Assembly (NCBI GenBank): GCA_041395205.1
Contig: JAWLAZ010000006.1
Span: 35,027-99,026 of the forward strand
Origin: JAHEFU01 sp041395205
GTDB taxonomy: Bacteria > 4484-113 > JAFGCY01
DNA: 64,000 nucleotides
Reading direction: 5' to 3'
A program made the position numbers and the translations under genes. Positions 31,812-40,367 of the stretch are shown here, in pieces. The notes beneath the pieces were generated by a model. That model saw only the letters and a list, made by a program, of their open reading frames with translations, was not told the origin of the DNA and made no database searches. How positions within the stretch are numbered: position 1 is the stretch's first letter; the number at the start of each line of letters is the position of its first letter.

Positions 31812-32759
31812 ATGGCAGATAAGGAATCGGTACAGCAGGCAGCAGATGGCCAGGCAGCGGGAGCGCGTCCGCATTCATTGTGGCGCGAGCCACTGCTGCA
31901 CTTCATCCTGATCGGCGGGCTGCTGTTCCTGCTTGGCAATCTGCGCGGGCAGCCCGAGGATGATTCCGGCTACGAGATCAATGTCGACCAGGCGCGCATT
32001 GCCGTGCTCTACCAGACATACCTGAACGACTACCAGCAGGAACCGACGGCGGCGGAACTGCAGGAGCTGATTGACGACTACATCCGCACGGAGGTCTGCG
32101 TGCGCGAGGCCCGCAGCATGGGCCTGGAGCGTGACGACGCGCTGATCCGCGAGCACCTGCGCGGCAAGTATGAACTGCTGCTGGATGACGGCAGCGAGCC
32201 GCCCACGCCGACGGAGGCCGAGCTGCAGCAGTTCCTCGCCGAGCATCTGGAGCGCTACCGCACCGAGCCGGCCCTGAGCTTCATGCAGATCTACATCGAC
32301 CCCTTGCAGCATGAGCAGCCTGATCGGGATGCAGAACTGCTGAAGCAGCAGCTGACGGGCAGTGAGGAGCTCGGGCTGGTGCAGGCCCTGAGTGACGCGG
32401 GCAGCCTGCCGCCCAGCCTGCCGCTGGTGGCGCTCAGCGAGATCGGCTGGCAGTTCGACCCGCTGTTCGCGGATGAGATCAGCGAACTGCCGCTGGGCGT
32501 CTGGAGCGGCCCGGTGTTCTCGGGCTATGGCCTGCACCTGGTGCTCGTCACGGACAGGCGCGAGGGCCGGCCGCTGGAGCTGGATGAGATCCGTGCGGAC
32601 GTGGAGCGCGACTGGACGGAGGCCCGGCAGCGCGAGCGGCTGGATGCGGAGCTGGAGGGCGTGAAGCAGCAGTACAGCATCAGCGTGGCGGACTATGACA
32701 TGGCGGATCTCGCCGGGCTGGCAAGGGACGATAATGGCAACACGGAAGGCGGAGAGTGA
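31812..32759 (+). CDS. Membrane-anchored PpiC-type peptidyl-prolyl isomerase-like protein
   Basis: 315-aa protein with one N-terminal transmembrane helix (LLHFILIGGLLFLLG, ~28-43) and a periplasmic body. Residues ~70-125 form a SurA-like helical part (PTAAELQELIDDYIRTEVCVREARSMGLERDD) and ~140-255 a parvulin-like domain (ALSFMQIYI ... ELPLGVWSGPVFSGYGLHLVLVTDRREG). The last block is the conserved parvulin end. It lies first in a four-gene operon with HupE/UreJ genes and overlaps the next start by 4 nt (GTGA). It probably helps fold the periplasmic parts of these membrane proteins. Whether it keeps isomerase activity is not certain. Confidence 0.8.
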   Translation: MADKESVQQAADGQAAGARPHSLWREPLLHFILIGGLLFLLGNLRGQPEDDSGYEINVDQARIAVLYQTYLNDYQQEPTAAELQELIDDYIRTEVCVREARSMGLERDDALIREHLRGKYELLLDDGSEPPTPTEAELQQFLAEHLERYRTEPALSFMQIYIDPLQHEQPDRDAELLKQQLTGSEELGLVQALSDAGSLPPSLPLVALSEIGWQFDPLFADEISELPLGVWSGPVFSGYGLHLVLVTDRREGRPLELDEIRADVERDWTEARQRERLDAELEGVKQQYSISVADYDMADLAGLARDDNGNTEGGE

Positions 32760-33766
32760 GCAGGGCCTGGCTGGCAATCATGCTGCTGTTCGGCCTGGTG
32801 CTGCTGAGCAGGCCGGCAGAGGCGCATGAAAGCAGGCCCTGCCTGCTGAACATCAGTCAGACGGATGAGACGCAGTTCCGCGTGAGCTGGAAGACCCCGC
32901 CACGCACGGGGCCGGAGGCCTATCCGGTCGGGCTGGAGCTGCCTGCGGACTGGGTGGAGAGCACACCCGTGCAGCGCCGCAGCCTCAGTGACGGCGAGCT
33001 GGAGATCCGCAGTGTTGCCATCGAGCTGGGCACGCTCGACGGCAGTGTTGTCAGCTTCCCCGGCCTGGAAAGCATCATCACAGAGGTATTCGTGCGGGTC
33101 ACGCGCCTCGATGGCAGCACATACAGCTCCGTGGTGCGCTCGACTGATCCACGGCTGGTGCTGCGCGGGGAGCGCAGCGCCTGGGCCTCGATGCGGGAAT
33201 ACATCGCGCTTGGCTTCCAGCACATCCTGCTCGGCGTGGACCACCTGCTGTTCGTGCTCGGCCTGCTGCTGATCGTCGGACGACGCCCGATCCTGCTGAA
33301 GACCATCACCGCCTTCACGCTGGCACACAGCATCACGCTGGCGCTGGCCAGCCTCGGCATGGCCAGTGTGCCGGTCGCCCCGCTGAATGCCGCGATCGCG
33401 CTGAGCATCCTGTTCCTCGGGCCGGAGATCGTGCGTGTCTGGCGCAGCGAGACAAGCCTGACGATCCGCTACCCCTGGGTGGTGGCCTTCGCCTTCGGGC
33501 TGCTGCACGGCTTCGGCTTCGCCAGCGGCCTGAGCCTGACGGGCATGCCGCGCCTGGAGATCCCGCTGGCGCTGCTGAGCTTCAACATCGGTGTCGAACT
33601 CGGGCAGCTCAGCTTCGTCGTGCTGGCACTGGCGCTGGCACGTGCCTTCAGGGTGCTGGAATTCCACTGGCCGCGCTGGACCTGGCGCCTGCCCGGTTAC
33701 AGCGTGGGAATCGCCGGAGCCTACTGGTTCATTCAGCGGACATATATGATGATGGTTGGGAGGTAA
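32756..33766 (+). CDS. HupE/UreJ-family membrane protein with periplasmic domain
   Basis: 336-aa protein, GTG start overlapping the parvulin stop. The signal peptide ends PAEA-HES, giving a mature N-terminus with an early His. Residues ~25-145 are a periplasmic beta-rich domain. The C-terminal ~180 residues hold about six helices starting YIALGFQHILLGVDHLLFVLGLL, which contains the HX5DH motif (HILLGVDH) of HupE/UreJ nickel or metal permeases. Other conserved polar spots are TLAHSITL and FGLLHGFGFA. Metal uptake or metal-enzyme support is expected from family; the metal is not known, since no hydrogenase or urease genes lie in the window. Confidence 0.82.
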   Translation: MSRAWLAIMLLFGLVLLSRPAEAHESRPCLLNISQTDETQFRVSWKTPPRTGPEAYPVGLELPADWVESTPVQRRSLSDGELEIRSVAIELGTLDGSVVSFPGLESIITEVFVRVTRLDGSTYSSVVRSTDPRLVLRGERSAWASMREYIALGFQHILLGVDHLLFVLGLLLIVGRRPILLKTITAFTLAHSITLALASLGMASVPVAPLNAAIALSILFLGPEIVRVWRSETSLTIRYPWVVAFAFGLLHGFGFASGLSLTGMPRLEIPLALLSFNIGVELGQLSFVVLALALARAFRVLEFHWPRWTWRLPGYSVGIAGAYWFIQRTYMMMVGR

Positions 33767-33771
33767 GCAGG

Positions 33772-34368
33772 ATGCATACTCGTTCATTCACCCTGTGGCT
33801 CGCGCTGGCAACGCTTCTGTGGCCGGTGCTGGCGTATGCGCATGTGGAAGAGGGCGGGGCCGTTGGCTTCCTGGCCGGCATGCACCATCCGGTCAGCGGC
33901 TGGGACCATATCCTCGCGATGGTGGCAGTCGGCCTGTGGGGCGCGCAGCTGAGGAAGCCCGCGATCTGGCTGCTGCCGGTGGCCTTCCCGCTGGTGATGG
34001 CATTCGGCGGCTTCCTCGGGCTGATCGACGTGCCGATCCCCGGCATCGAGGTCGGGATCGCATTGAGCGCCGTGGTGCTCGGCATCATGGTGCTTGGCAA
34101 CTTCAGACCGCCACTGTGGGTGGCCTTGCTGCTGGTCGCCGTGTTCGCGGTGTTCCACGGGCATGCGCACGGCACGGAGCTGCCCGCCGGTGGCAACGGC
34201 ATGCTGTACAGCATCGGCTTCGTGATCAGCACCGGGCTGCTGCACATGTGCGGTATCGCACTCGGGATGCTCAACGATGTGAAGCGCGGTGAACTGCTGG
34301 TGCGGGCCGCCGGAGCCTGCGTGCTGCTCGGCGGGCTGTTCTTCCTGAAGGGGGCCGTGCTCGGGTGA
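33772..34368 (+). CDS. hupE: HupE/UreJ metal permease-like protein
   Basis: 198-aa membrane protein with a cleavable signal (VLAYA-HVEE) and six further hydrophobic helices. The motif HHPVSGWDHILAM gives the HX5DH signature of HupE/UreJ proteins. A second histidine-rich stretch, FHGHAHGTELP, sits between helices ~4 and 5 and is conserved in the family as a metal site. GGGAGGTAAGCAGG precedes the ATG. Gene three of the operon, 5 nt after the preceding stop. Expected role: secondary transport of Ni or another divalent metal. Confidence 0.85.
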   Translation: MHTRSFTLWLALATLLWPVLAYAHVEEGGAVGFLAGMHHPVSGWDHILAMVAVGLWGAQLRKPAIWLLPVAFPLVMAFGGFLGLIDVPIPGIEVGIALSAVVLGIMVLGNFRPPLWVALLLVAVFAVFHGHAHGTELPAGGNGMLYSIGFVISTGLLHMCGIALGMLNDVKRGELLVRAAGACVLLGGLFFLKGAVLG

Positions 34369-34961
34369 GGCGGCTGCTGCCAGTTGTCATCTTGCTGGGC
34401 CTGCTGCCCGGCACCGCCTGGGCGCATCTGGTCAGCACGGGTTTTGGCAGCTACTACGACGGGATGGTGCACCTGCTCGAAACGCCGGCGGACATCCTGC
34501 TTGTGGTCACGCTCGGGCTCCTGTCGGGACAGGCTGGACGGGAAACTGCGCGGCCGCTGCTGCTGCTGCTGCCGGCGAGCTGGCTGCTGGCCGGGATGGC
34601 GGGGATGCAGTCCGACGGCGGTGCGGACAGCCCGCTGCTGACAACGCTGAGCTTCGGCCTCGTCGCCGTGCTGGTGCTGCTGGACCGCCGGCCACCGCAT
34701 GCAGTGCTGCTGGCTCTGGCCTGCCTGCTGGCGGCCCTGCATGGCTACCTGAACGGGGCAGCGCTGACAATGGCCGGCATGGACGGGCTGGCGATCTGGG
34801 GCGCGGCCACGCTGGTGTTCCTGCTGGCAACGCTGCTGCCGGCGCTCGTTGTCAGCCTGCGCGCGGAGTGGATGCGGATCGGGGTGCGCGTCGCCGGCAG
34901 CTGGATCGCGGCGGTCAGCCTGCTGATGCTGGGCTGGATCTGGCACATGTCGAGGATGTAG
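34365..34961 (+). CDS. Third HupE/UreJ-like membrane protein
   Basis: 198-aa protein; GTG start overlaps the hupE stop by 4 nt. A signal peptide (GTAWA-HLVS) again leaves an N-terminal histidine. The segment GFGSYYDGMVHLLETPADILLVVTLGLL replaces the HX5DH box with D-x3-H, and about six hydrophobic helices follow (LLLLLPASWLLAGMAG, LLTTLSFGLVAVLVLLD and others). It is weakly related to the two upstream proteins and probably forms part of the same transporter system. Metal residues are fewer than in HupE. Confidence 0.7.
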   Translation: MRRLLPVVILLGLLPGTAWAHLVSTGFGSYYDGMVHLLETPADILLVVTLGLLSGQAGRETARPLLLLLPASWLLAGMAGMQSDGGADSPLLTTLSFGLVAVLVLLDRRPPHAVLLALACLLAALHGYLNGAALTMAGMDGLAIWGAATLVFLLATLLPALVVSLRAEWMRIGVRVAGSWIAAVSLLMLGWIWHMSRM

Positions 34962-35258
34962 AAGCCCGGTTGTGGGGCATGGCAGGCCAGGCGTCTGGGA
35001 TCAGGTTTAGGGGCATGCAAAAGCAGTGAACAGCCGCATGTCCCGGCGGGATTGTTGTGCCTTGCCAATCAGTCCGTCTATGCAGCACGGTGCAGACTGT
35101 CAAGTCTTCCTTCACTTCAGGCCGGTTCTCTCGCACCAGGCGCCGGGGGAGCACCATGCTCTGCTGAAACACTTCTGCCTGCCGTGGCGTATAGTAGCTC
35201 AACTGTGACGCGTAAGGCCTGAAACCCCGCATGGGGCAGGCGGCGAAGCGAGGACAAC
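34962..35258. other. Intergenic DNA with TATAGT box
   Basis: No gene is seen. TATAGT at 35190-35195 is a promoter candidate for the pentapeptide genes, 63 nt before the ATG. Confidence 0.4.
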
Positions 35259-36383
35259 ATGGGAAAGAAGCATGAGCGCCGCTCTGGCGCGCATAATGAC
35301 GCGGATCCCACCATCAGGGTGGTCGTGGGCAGCGGTTCCGGACTGGATGAGCTGCTTGATTCCATCACTGGCAAACCCGGCCCGTCCGCGCAGGCGGAGG
35401 TCGAGGATGATTTCGAGGCCGGCGATGAATGGGGCGACGGCAGCCAGAGTGGCGACGCCGACCGCCAGCGGCATGGCCAGCATGGCCATGGACAGCACCG
35501 GCATGGACCCGGCAGGCACAGGCGCGGTCCGGGAGGCCCGCCCTGGATGCGCGGCGGCTGCGGCGAGCGGCGCGGCTGTGACCCCGAGGAAATGAAGCAG
35601 CACAAGCTGAGGCGCATGCGCCACAAGCTGGAGCGGCTGCGGCGACTGGACGGGCTGAGCTTCCTCGGCGAGGGCTTCGGCAGCCGGCTGGCGGAGCAGA
35701 TCGGCCAGGCGATTGACAACGCGATGTCCGAGGCGGGGATGCCGGGTTCGCAGGGCAGCACTCCCGGGCGCGACCGGCGCAGCATGCGCGGCGTGAATGC
35801 CGCCAATGCCAGCTTCGCCGGGCGGCAGCTGAGCGGGATCGACATGACGGGCAGCAACTTCGCCAGTGCCAGCTTCAGCCGGACCCGGCTGGAGCGTTGC
35901 CAGCTGACGGGCTGCAACCTGGCCAGCGCTGATTTCGGCAAGGCGGAGCTGCGGGACTGTACGCTGAGTGGTGCCAACCTGGAAGCTGCCAACTTCGCCG
36001 GCGCGCGGCTGGCGGCCTGCAACCTGACCGGCAGCAACCTGGCCTCCGCGGATCTGCGCAAGGCCCGGCTGAAGGGCAGTGACCTGAGTGGCAGCAATCT
36101 CGGCAGTGCCGACCTGCGCGGGGCCCGGCTGGGCAAGGCCAGCCTCAATGGTGCCAATCTGGGTGCTGCCGACCTGCGCGGCGCACGCCTGAAGCATGCG
36201 AGCCTCAGCGGTGCCAACCTGCGGGACTGCCTGCTGGAGGGTGCGGACTTCCAGTCCGCCGAGCTCCGGGATGCCAACCTGCGCGGCGTGGACCTGAGTG
36301 CCGCGCTGAACCTGAGGCGTGAGCAGCTCGAGCAGGCGAAACTTGACGACGCAACGATCCTGCCGGACAACCTGGCGGGATAG
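35259..36383 (+). CDS. Pentapeptide-repeat protein with His/Gly-rich linker
   Basis: 374-aa cytoplasmic protein. Residues ~1-65 are acidic and polar; ~68-100 is a linker very rich in His, Gly and Arg (HGQHGHGQHRHG), a possible metal-binding or disordered region; ~110-160 is basic then amphipathic (HKLRRMRHKLERLRRLDG). From ~178 to ~355 runs a pentapeptide-repeat domain, about 35 repeats of A(D/N)LxG type (ANLEAANFAGARLAACNLTG and so on), predicted to fold as a right-handed quadrilateral beta helix. Some repeats carry Cys at the same turn (LERC, GCNL, LRDC, AACN). GAGGA precedes the ATG. Target unknown; some family members bind DNA gyrase. Confidence 0.85.
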   Translation: MGKKHERRSGAHNDADPTIRVVVGSGSGLDELLDSITGKPGPSAQAEVEDDFEAGDEWGDGSQSGDADRQRHGQHGHGQHRHGPGRHRRGPGGPPWMRGGCGERRGCDPEEMKQHKLRRMRHKLERLRRLDGLSFLGEGFGSRLAEQIGQAIDNAMSEAGMPGSQGSTPGRDRRSMRGVNAANASFAGRQLSGIDMTGSNFASASFSRTRLERCQLTGCNLASADFGKAELRDCTLSGANLEAANFAGARLAACNLTGSNLASADLRKARLKGSDLSGSNLGSADLRGARLGKASLNGANLGAADLRGARLKHASLSGANLRDCLLEGADFQSAELRDANLRGVDLSAALNLRREQLEQAKLDDATILPDNLAG

Positions 36384-36394
36384 GTGGTGCTGTG

Positions 36395-36883
36395 ATGGAC
36401 AGGGACTGGCTGACAAGCACTGAGGCGGCGGAGCTGCTGTCGCGGCTGACGGGCCGGCCGCTCAGACGCCAGCGCCTGCAGCAGCTCTGCAGCGAGGGCC
36501 GGCTGGTGTACCGCGACATGGAGGTCGTGCGCCACGAACGCCGCATCTCGCGCGCGAGCATCGAGCAGCTGGCGCGCACGGGCCTGCCGCGCGAGCGCAG
36601 CGGCGGCGGACATGTGCAGGTGCAGGAGGAGCTGCGGGGGCGTGACCTGCGCGGGGTGATCCTGCACGGAGCCCAGCTCCGCGGGCGAGACCTGCGCGCT
36701 GCCGACCTGCGCAATGCGGACCTCAGCGGGGCGAATCTGCAGGAGGCGGATCTGCGCGGGGCGGACCTGCGCAATGCCGGTCTCACGGGAGCAACACTTG
36801 ACAATGCCGACTTGCGTGGCGCGCGCCTGGAGGGCTGTGACCTCTCCGGCGCGAGCCTCGCAGGCGCGGATCTGAGTGAGTAG
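36395..36883 (+). CDS. HTH plus pentapeptide-repeat protein
   Basis: 162-aa protein 11 nt after the larger pentapeptide gene, with AGGTGG before ATG 36395; a GTG one codon earlier is possible. Residues ~5-65 (WLTSTEAAELLSRLTGRPLRRQRLQQLCSEGRL) look like a MerR/excisionase-type winged helix-turn-helix with the usual W-STxEAA start, ending in an SxASIEQL helix. Residues ~82-160 are about 15 pentapeptide repeats (LRGRDLRAADLRNADLSGAN). A DNA-binding head on a beta-helix tail is an unusual pairing and suggests a regulator or DNA-mimic device with its neighbour. The TAG stop forms the first G of a GGAGG hairpin module. Confidence 0.8.
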   Translation: MDRDWLTSTEAAELLSRLTGRPLRRQRLQQLCSEGRLVYRDMEVVRHERRISRASIEQLARTGLPRERSGGGHVQVQEELRGRDLRGVILHGAQLRGRDLRAADLRNADLSGANLQEADLRGADLRNAGLTGATLDNADLRGARLEGCDLSGASLAGADLSE

Positions 36884-37000
36884 GAGGCCAGACCCATGGT
36901 CTGGCAGGAAATCATTCCCATGGAATGATGAAACCTGATACATCAGAGTTAATGCCAGTGCATGGCACTGGCTACCTGCCAGACCATGGGTCTGGCCTCC
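36883..37000. terminator. Perfect 25-bp inverted repeat with nested palindromes between convergent genes
   Basis: 36883-36907 and 36976-37000 are exact reverse complements. Each arm is itself a near-palindrome around CCATGG, and two more palindromes lie between them (ATCATTCC/GGAATGAT near 36911-36929; GCCAGTGC/GCACTGGC near 36954-36972). The element fills the gap between convergent genes and could act as a two-way terminator, although no T-run follows. It could equally be a mobile palindromic element. Confidence 0.6.
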
Positions 37001-37018
37001 GGCGGGACTGAGCTCCCG

Positions 37019-38587
37019 CTATATCCCGTACCTTTCGCGCACCTTCGCCACATCGCGTTCCGCCCAGGCGCGGTCGCTGAGAACCTCCAGTCCCCCGGCG
37101 GCCACGATCTGCTCGACGACTGAGCGGTATGCGCCGCCGAATGTCGGCATTTCGAGTGCGCCGTGCAGGGCCCAGCCGAGCGGGTTCCCGTTGTAGAGCT
37201 TGTCGTAGCGGTCCAGCGGCGCGCCGGCCTCCAGCAGCAGCCTGACAACCTCGGCCCGGCCACGCAGGGCCGCCCGGTGCAGCGGTGTGGCATCCCATTC
37301 GTCGGACATCCCCACGTCCCAGCCGTTGGCAATCATCAGCCTGACAACCTCGGTCCGGCCACGCTCCGCCGCATCACAGAAGCTGTCCGGACCCTGCTTG
37401 CCAAGTTCTGCCAGCAGCTGTGGATTGGCGGCGATGAGCTCGCCGGCGGACTGCACATCGGCGGTCATCACCGCCAGCAGGTAGCTGTCCAGCGGTGCAT
37501 TGTCATCACGGCCGAAACCATACCGCCGCAGGAGCTCGATGGAATCGGCGTTGCCACTGCGCAGCGCCAGCTGCCAGCCGTCCACGCCGTCCGCGCGCTG
37601 GTAGTGGCCATCGGCACCATGCTTCAGCAGGGACTCGACCACATCCGGGCGGTGGTGCAGGCGCACGGCGAGCTGCAGGGCGTTCTCCTGCCATTCGTAG
37701 CTCGGCACATTCGGATCCGCGCCGTGCTCCAGCAGCCAGTTCACGCCACGCATGGCGGTGCCATAGCCGCGGTCACTGGTGCGGTGCCCCAGTAGGAAGT
37801 AGAGCGGGGTATTGCCCCACTGACCGCTCTTGCGGTTGGGCTGGCCACCGAACTCCAGCAGCAGGGCGAGGCATTCCTCGTACATGAACTGCGGCACATG
37901 CCACATGCATTCGTCGTCATTCGGGTCGGCCCCGGCCTCCAGCAGCAGGCGGGCCAGCGCCGGGAAGTTGCCATGCCCGGTCGCACCGTAGAGGCAGGCC
38001 TGCATCGCTCCGGCCCAGGTGCCGCCCTCGTCGTAGGCAGCGTTGGGATCAGCGCCGTGCGCGAGCAGCAGGCGTGCGCATTCCAGCAGGCCGGAGCGGT
38101 AGGGCTCGCCGAGGCGGTGCATCATGGAATAGCTGGCGTAGATGATCAGCTCGCGGTCCAGCGGGGCGAATCTGCGCTGTGCGGCATCCGGGTCGGAGGC
38201 CAGCAGGGCAGCCAGCGCGGTGTGGTCACCACAGCAGACCTGGCAGGCGATGTCGAAGGAGGCCACATCCGGATGCTCCCTGATGATTGTGCGGTAGCGC
38301 TGATCCTGCCAGCCGAACATGCTGTCGATGAAGGCCCTGGCCTGCCCGGCCAGTGGCCGCTGGGATTCGATCGCTTCCCTGAGCTTCGGCCATGAATCTT
38401 GACCGTACTGCCGGGCGATGATCAACTGGGCATCGCTGAGCTGCCAGGCGGACTCAGGCGGCTGCGGATGGTGGGCTGCGGCCAGCGCCAGGGCCTGCGG
38501 CTCCGCGGCCTTGAGCTGCTTCAGGAGCTGCTTGGCCTGTTTGCGCGCGAACTCAAGGTTGGCGCCGGCGGGTAGTTCATTCGTCAT
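37019..38587 (-). CDS. Ankyrin-repeat protein
   Basis: 522-aa cytoplasmic protein. The start at 38587 (MTNELPAGANLEFARKQAK) follows GGAGGT; the opening LP-x3-NLE-x2-K-x-AK-x-LL is a known N-terminal signature of bacterial ankyrin proteins. Ankyrin repeats run from ~150 to ~500, seen as LLxxGADPN (for example LLLAHGADPNAAYD, LLLEAGADPNDDE, LLEHGADPNVPS, LLKHGADG) and TPLHRAALRGRAEVVRLLLEAGA near the end. About eight repeats are recognisable. It should serve in protein binding; the partner is unknown. It faces the pentapeptide genes convergently. Confidence 0.88.
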   Translation of the reverse strand: MTNELPAGANLEFARKQAKQLLKQLKAAEPQALALAAAHHPQPPESAWQLSDAQLIIARQYGQDSWPKLREAIESQRPLAGQARAFIDSMFGWQDQRYRTIIREHPDVASFDIACQVCCGDHTALAALLASDPDAAQRRFAPLDRELIIYASYSMMHRLGEPYRSGLLECARLLLAHGADPNAAYDEGGTWAGAMQACLYGATGHGNFPALARLLLEAGADPNDDECMWHVPQFMYEECLALLLEFGGQPNRKSGQWGNTPLYFLLGHRTSDRGYGTAMRGVNWLLEHGADPNVPSYEWQENALQLAVRLHHRPDVVESLLKHGADGHYQRADGVDGWQLALRSGNADSIELLRRYGFGRDDNAPLDSYLLAVMTADVQSAGELIAANPQLLAELGKQGPDSFCDAAERGRTEVVRLMIANGWDVGMSDEWDATPLHRAALRGRAEVVRLLLEAGAPLDRYDKLYNGNPLGWALHGALEMPTFGGAYRSVVEQIVAAGGLEVLSDRAWAERDVAKVRERYGI

Positions 38588-38926
38588 TACGACCTCCGAT
38601 ATTGCCGCTGTCCGCATGGCGGTCCCGAAGTGTCGTAACAATGCATCTCGGGCAGATTGGTCAGGCGGGACATTCCCTTCTCGCGGACTGAGTGCGCCCT
38701 GTGCGCTTCATCAGTATAGCTGATGGGGGAGGGGGCTGGGAGCATAAAGTAGATAGCGGGGAGCCGCGTTGCGAGGACGCAGGCGGAGCTGCGCAGACCT
38801 TCGGGCTCGGTGATTATGGAGAGCCGGAGAAGCTGAGCTTCGCGGCTCCGCTTTCCGCTATCTGTTCCCATTCCCCCGTTTTTCTGGCATAATATCCCTC
38901 CCGTCAGATGGACGGGACTTTCCCGG
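38588..38926. other. Intergenic DNA before tRNA-Val
   Basis: No gene is seen. It contains hairpin-like words (about 38757-38800) whose GCGTTGCGAGGACGC core also appears inverted near 198-213, and a CATAAT box at 38888-38893. Confidence 0.5.
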
Positions 38927-39003
38927 GGGCGCTTAGCTCAGTTGGCTAGAGCGCATCGTTCACACCGATGAGGTCACAGGTTCGAATCCTGTAGCGCCCA
39001 CCA
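38927..39003 (+). tRNA. tRNA-Val (CAC)
   Basis: 77 nt including encoded CCA. Acceptor GGGCGCT/AGCGCCC, anticodon stem CATCG/CGATG with loop TTCACAC (anticodon CAC), and T-loop TTCGAAT. Very similar to the tRNA-Val at 29837. Confidence 0.95.
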
Positions 39004-39068
39004 TTTCCCCTACTGCTGTTACCGGCTTGCTGTCCCCCTTCGATTTCCTGCTAAGGTGAACTGTACCG

Positions 39069-40367
39069 ATGTCCAGGCTTGCCAGCAGTTTGATTGTGAT
39101 TCTCAGCCCTGCGCTTTCGCTGGCTGCTTGCAATAAACCGGATCCAGCGGAGGAATACGCCAGGGCCATGCAGCAGATGCCTCCGAGGCTCGAACCTGAG
39201 TTACTGCCATACCTGAATGAAAGCCCCGAGCAGGAAGTTGTAGTTGACGATGTGGCGGGCGTTCCGAGTGTCCGGATTGTCCCACTTGGGAATGGGCTGA
39301 GCAGGATCCGGATCGTGTACGGTCCGAACCCACAGCTTGACGAGCATTACATCGATCCATACCTGCTGAACAAGGTGGATGGCAATCTGGCCGCCTTCAG
39401 TTTCACGACCTACATGGATGATCCAAGTCCGGAGGAAACCAGAGACTGGACCCATGAGGACTGGGTGGGAATGGAAGAGAGCTGGACCGGGCAGTTCAGT
39501 TTCAGGCTTGTCGAACCTGGCAATGGCCTGCTGGCCGGCCTGCTGCTGAATCGGATTGCGAGCAATCCGCCGGAGTATCCCCAGATCAGCTTTGACCATA
39601 CCGGCGAAAGGACATTCATCCATCTGCTTGAAATGGAACCGCGCTGCCTGTTCAGGCTGGCGGACCTGCAGGAGTTCAGTACGGACGAGTGGGAAATGGC
39701 AACGAGTTTCCACGTGACGAAGCAGTGGAAGATGATGACCTGGTTTGACGAACAAACACACGAAATCGGCTACGAGCTGATCCGGAATGGCAGGCACAGC
39801 ACGGGAATATGGCCGGTTGAGGAGTTCCCGGTGGTTCATAACCATGTCAGTTATGACCCAGCAGATCCTGCTGTGCCGGTTGTGATCAGTGAGGAGGAGT
39901 TAAGGATTGGCTATGACGAGCACACACGCTTCAGGATCGGCAGTGTGGGCAGTGATATCCTGGCCTACAACTTCAACCGGGACATGCTGATTGTCATCCG
40001 GGATGGCAAGGCGCATACGCTACAGCTGAACCAGGGCATCAGCCAGCTGATGGGCAGTGAGTACATCATGAAAACGAATGATGTCGGCTTCGGGGAGCAG
40101 GGCATGTACATCCTGGCTCGCGAGCGTGACAGCGTATCCATCATGGAGCTGCCGCATGAGGGTATTCCGCTGGATGGAGGAGTTCCGCAGTTGCAGCTGC
40201 TTGCCAGACTGATAACCGAGGATTCCTACGGTGGCAGCATCAATGAACTGCCGGAAGGCCTGCTGGTCCAGTCAGGCGATGGCTTCTTCCTCGTTGACAG
40301 GGAGCCGATAGGGCGGACGATCGAAGCGGACTACCCCGTGGCAGTGGATGCGGAGGGTTCAGAGTAA
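39069..40367 (+). CDS. Lipoprotein of unknown function
   Basis: 432-aa predicted lipoprotein (signal peptide with LAAC lipobox, Cys21), with AAGGTGA upstream of the ATG. The mature protein is mainly beta-strand with many aromatic and acidic residues (for example FSFTTYMDDPSPEETRDWTHEDW; FHVTKQWKMMTWFDEQTHEIGYELI). No repeats or catalytic motif are recognised, and it lacks the NRWEW module of the larger lipoproteins. It follows tRNA-Val and precedes a repeat block, as a single gene. Confidence 0.75.
   Translation: MSRLASSLIVILSPALSLAACNKPDPAEEYARAMQQMPPRLEPELLPYLNESPEQEVVVDDVAGVPSVRIVPLGNGLSRIRIVYGPNPQLDEHYIDPYLLNKVDGNLAAFSFTTYMDDPSPEETRDWTHEDWVGMEESWTGQFSFRLVEPGNGLLAGLLLNRIASNPPEYPQISFDHTGERTFIHLLEMEPRCLFRLADLQEFSTDEWEMATSFHVTKQWKMMTWFDEQTHEIGYELIRNGRHSTGIWPVEEFPVVHNHVSYDPADPAVPVVISEEELRIGYDEHTRFRIGSVGSDILAYNFNRDMLIVIRDGKAHTLQLNQGISQLMGSEYIMKTNDVGFGEQGMYILARERDSVSIMELPHEGIPLDGGVPQLQLLARLITEDSYGGSINELPEGLLVQSGDGFFLVDREPIGRTIEADYPVAVDAEGSE

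Noticed and set aside
35026..35208. 60-codon frame upstream of the pentapeptide genes
   Set aside because: No credible start signal or protein-like pattern; it runs through the probable promoter.
38692..38892. Small plus-strand frame before tRNA-Val
   Set aside because: No ribosome-binding site, and it crosses hairpin-type intergenic sequence.
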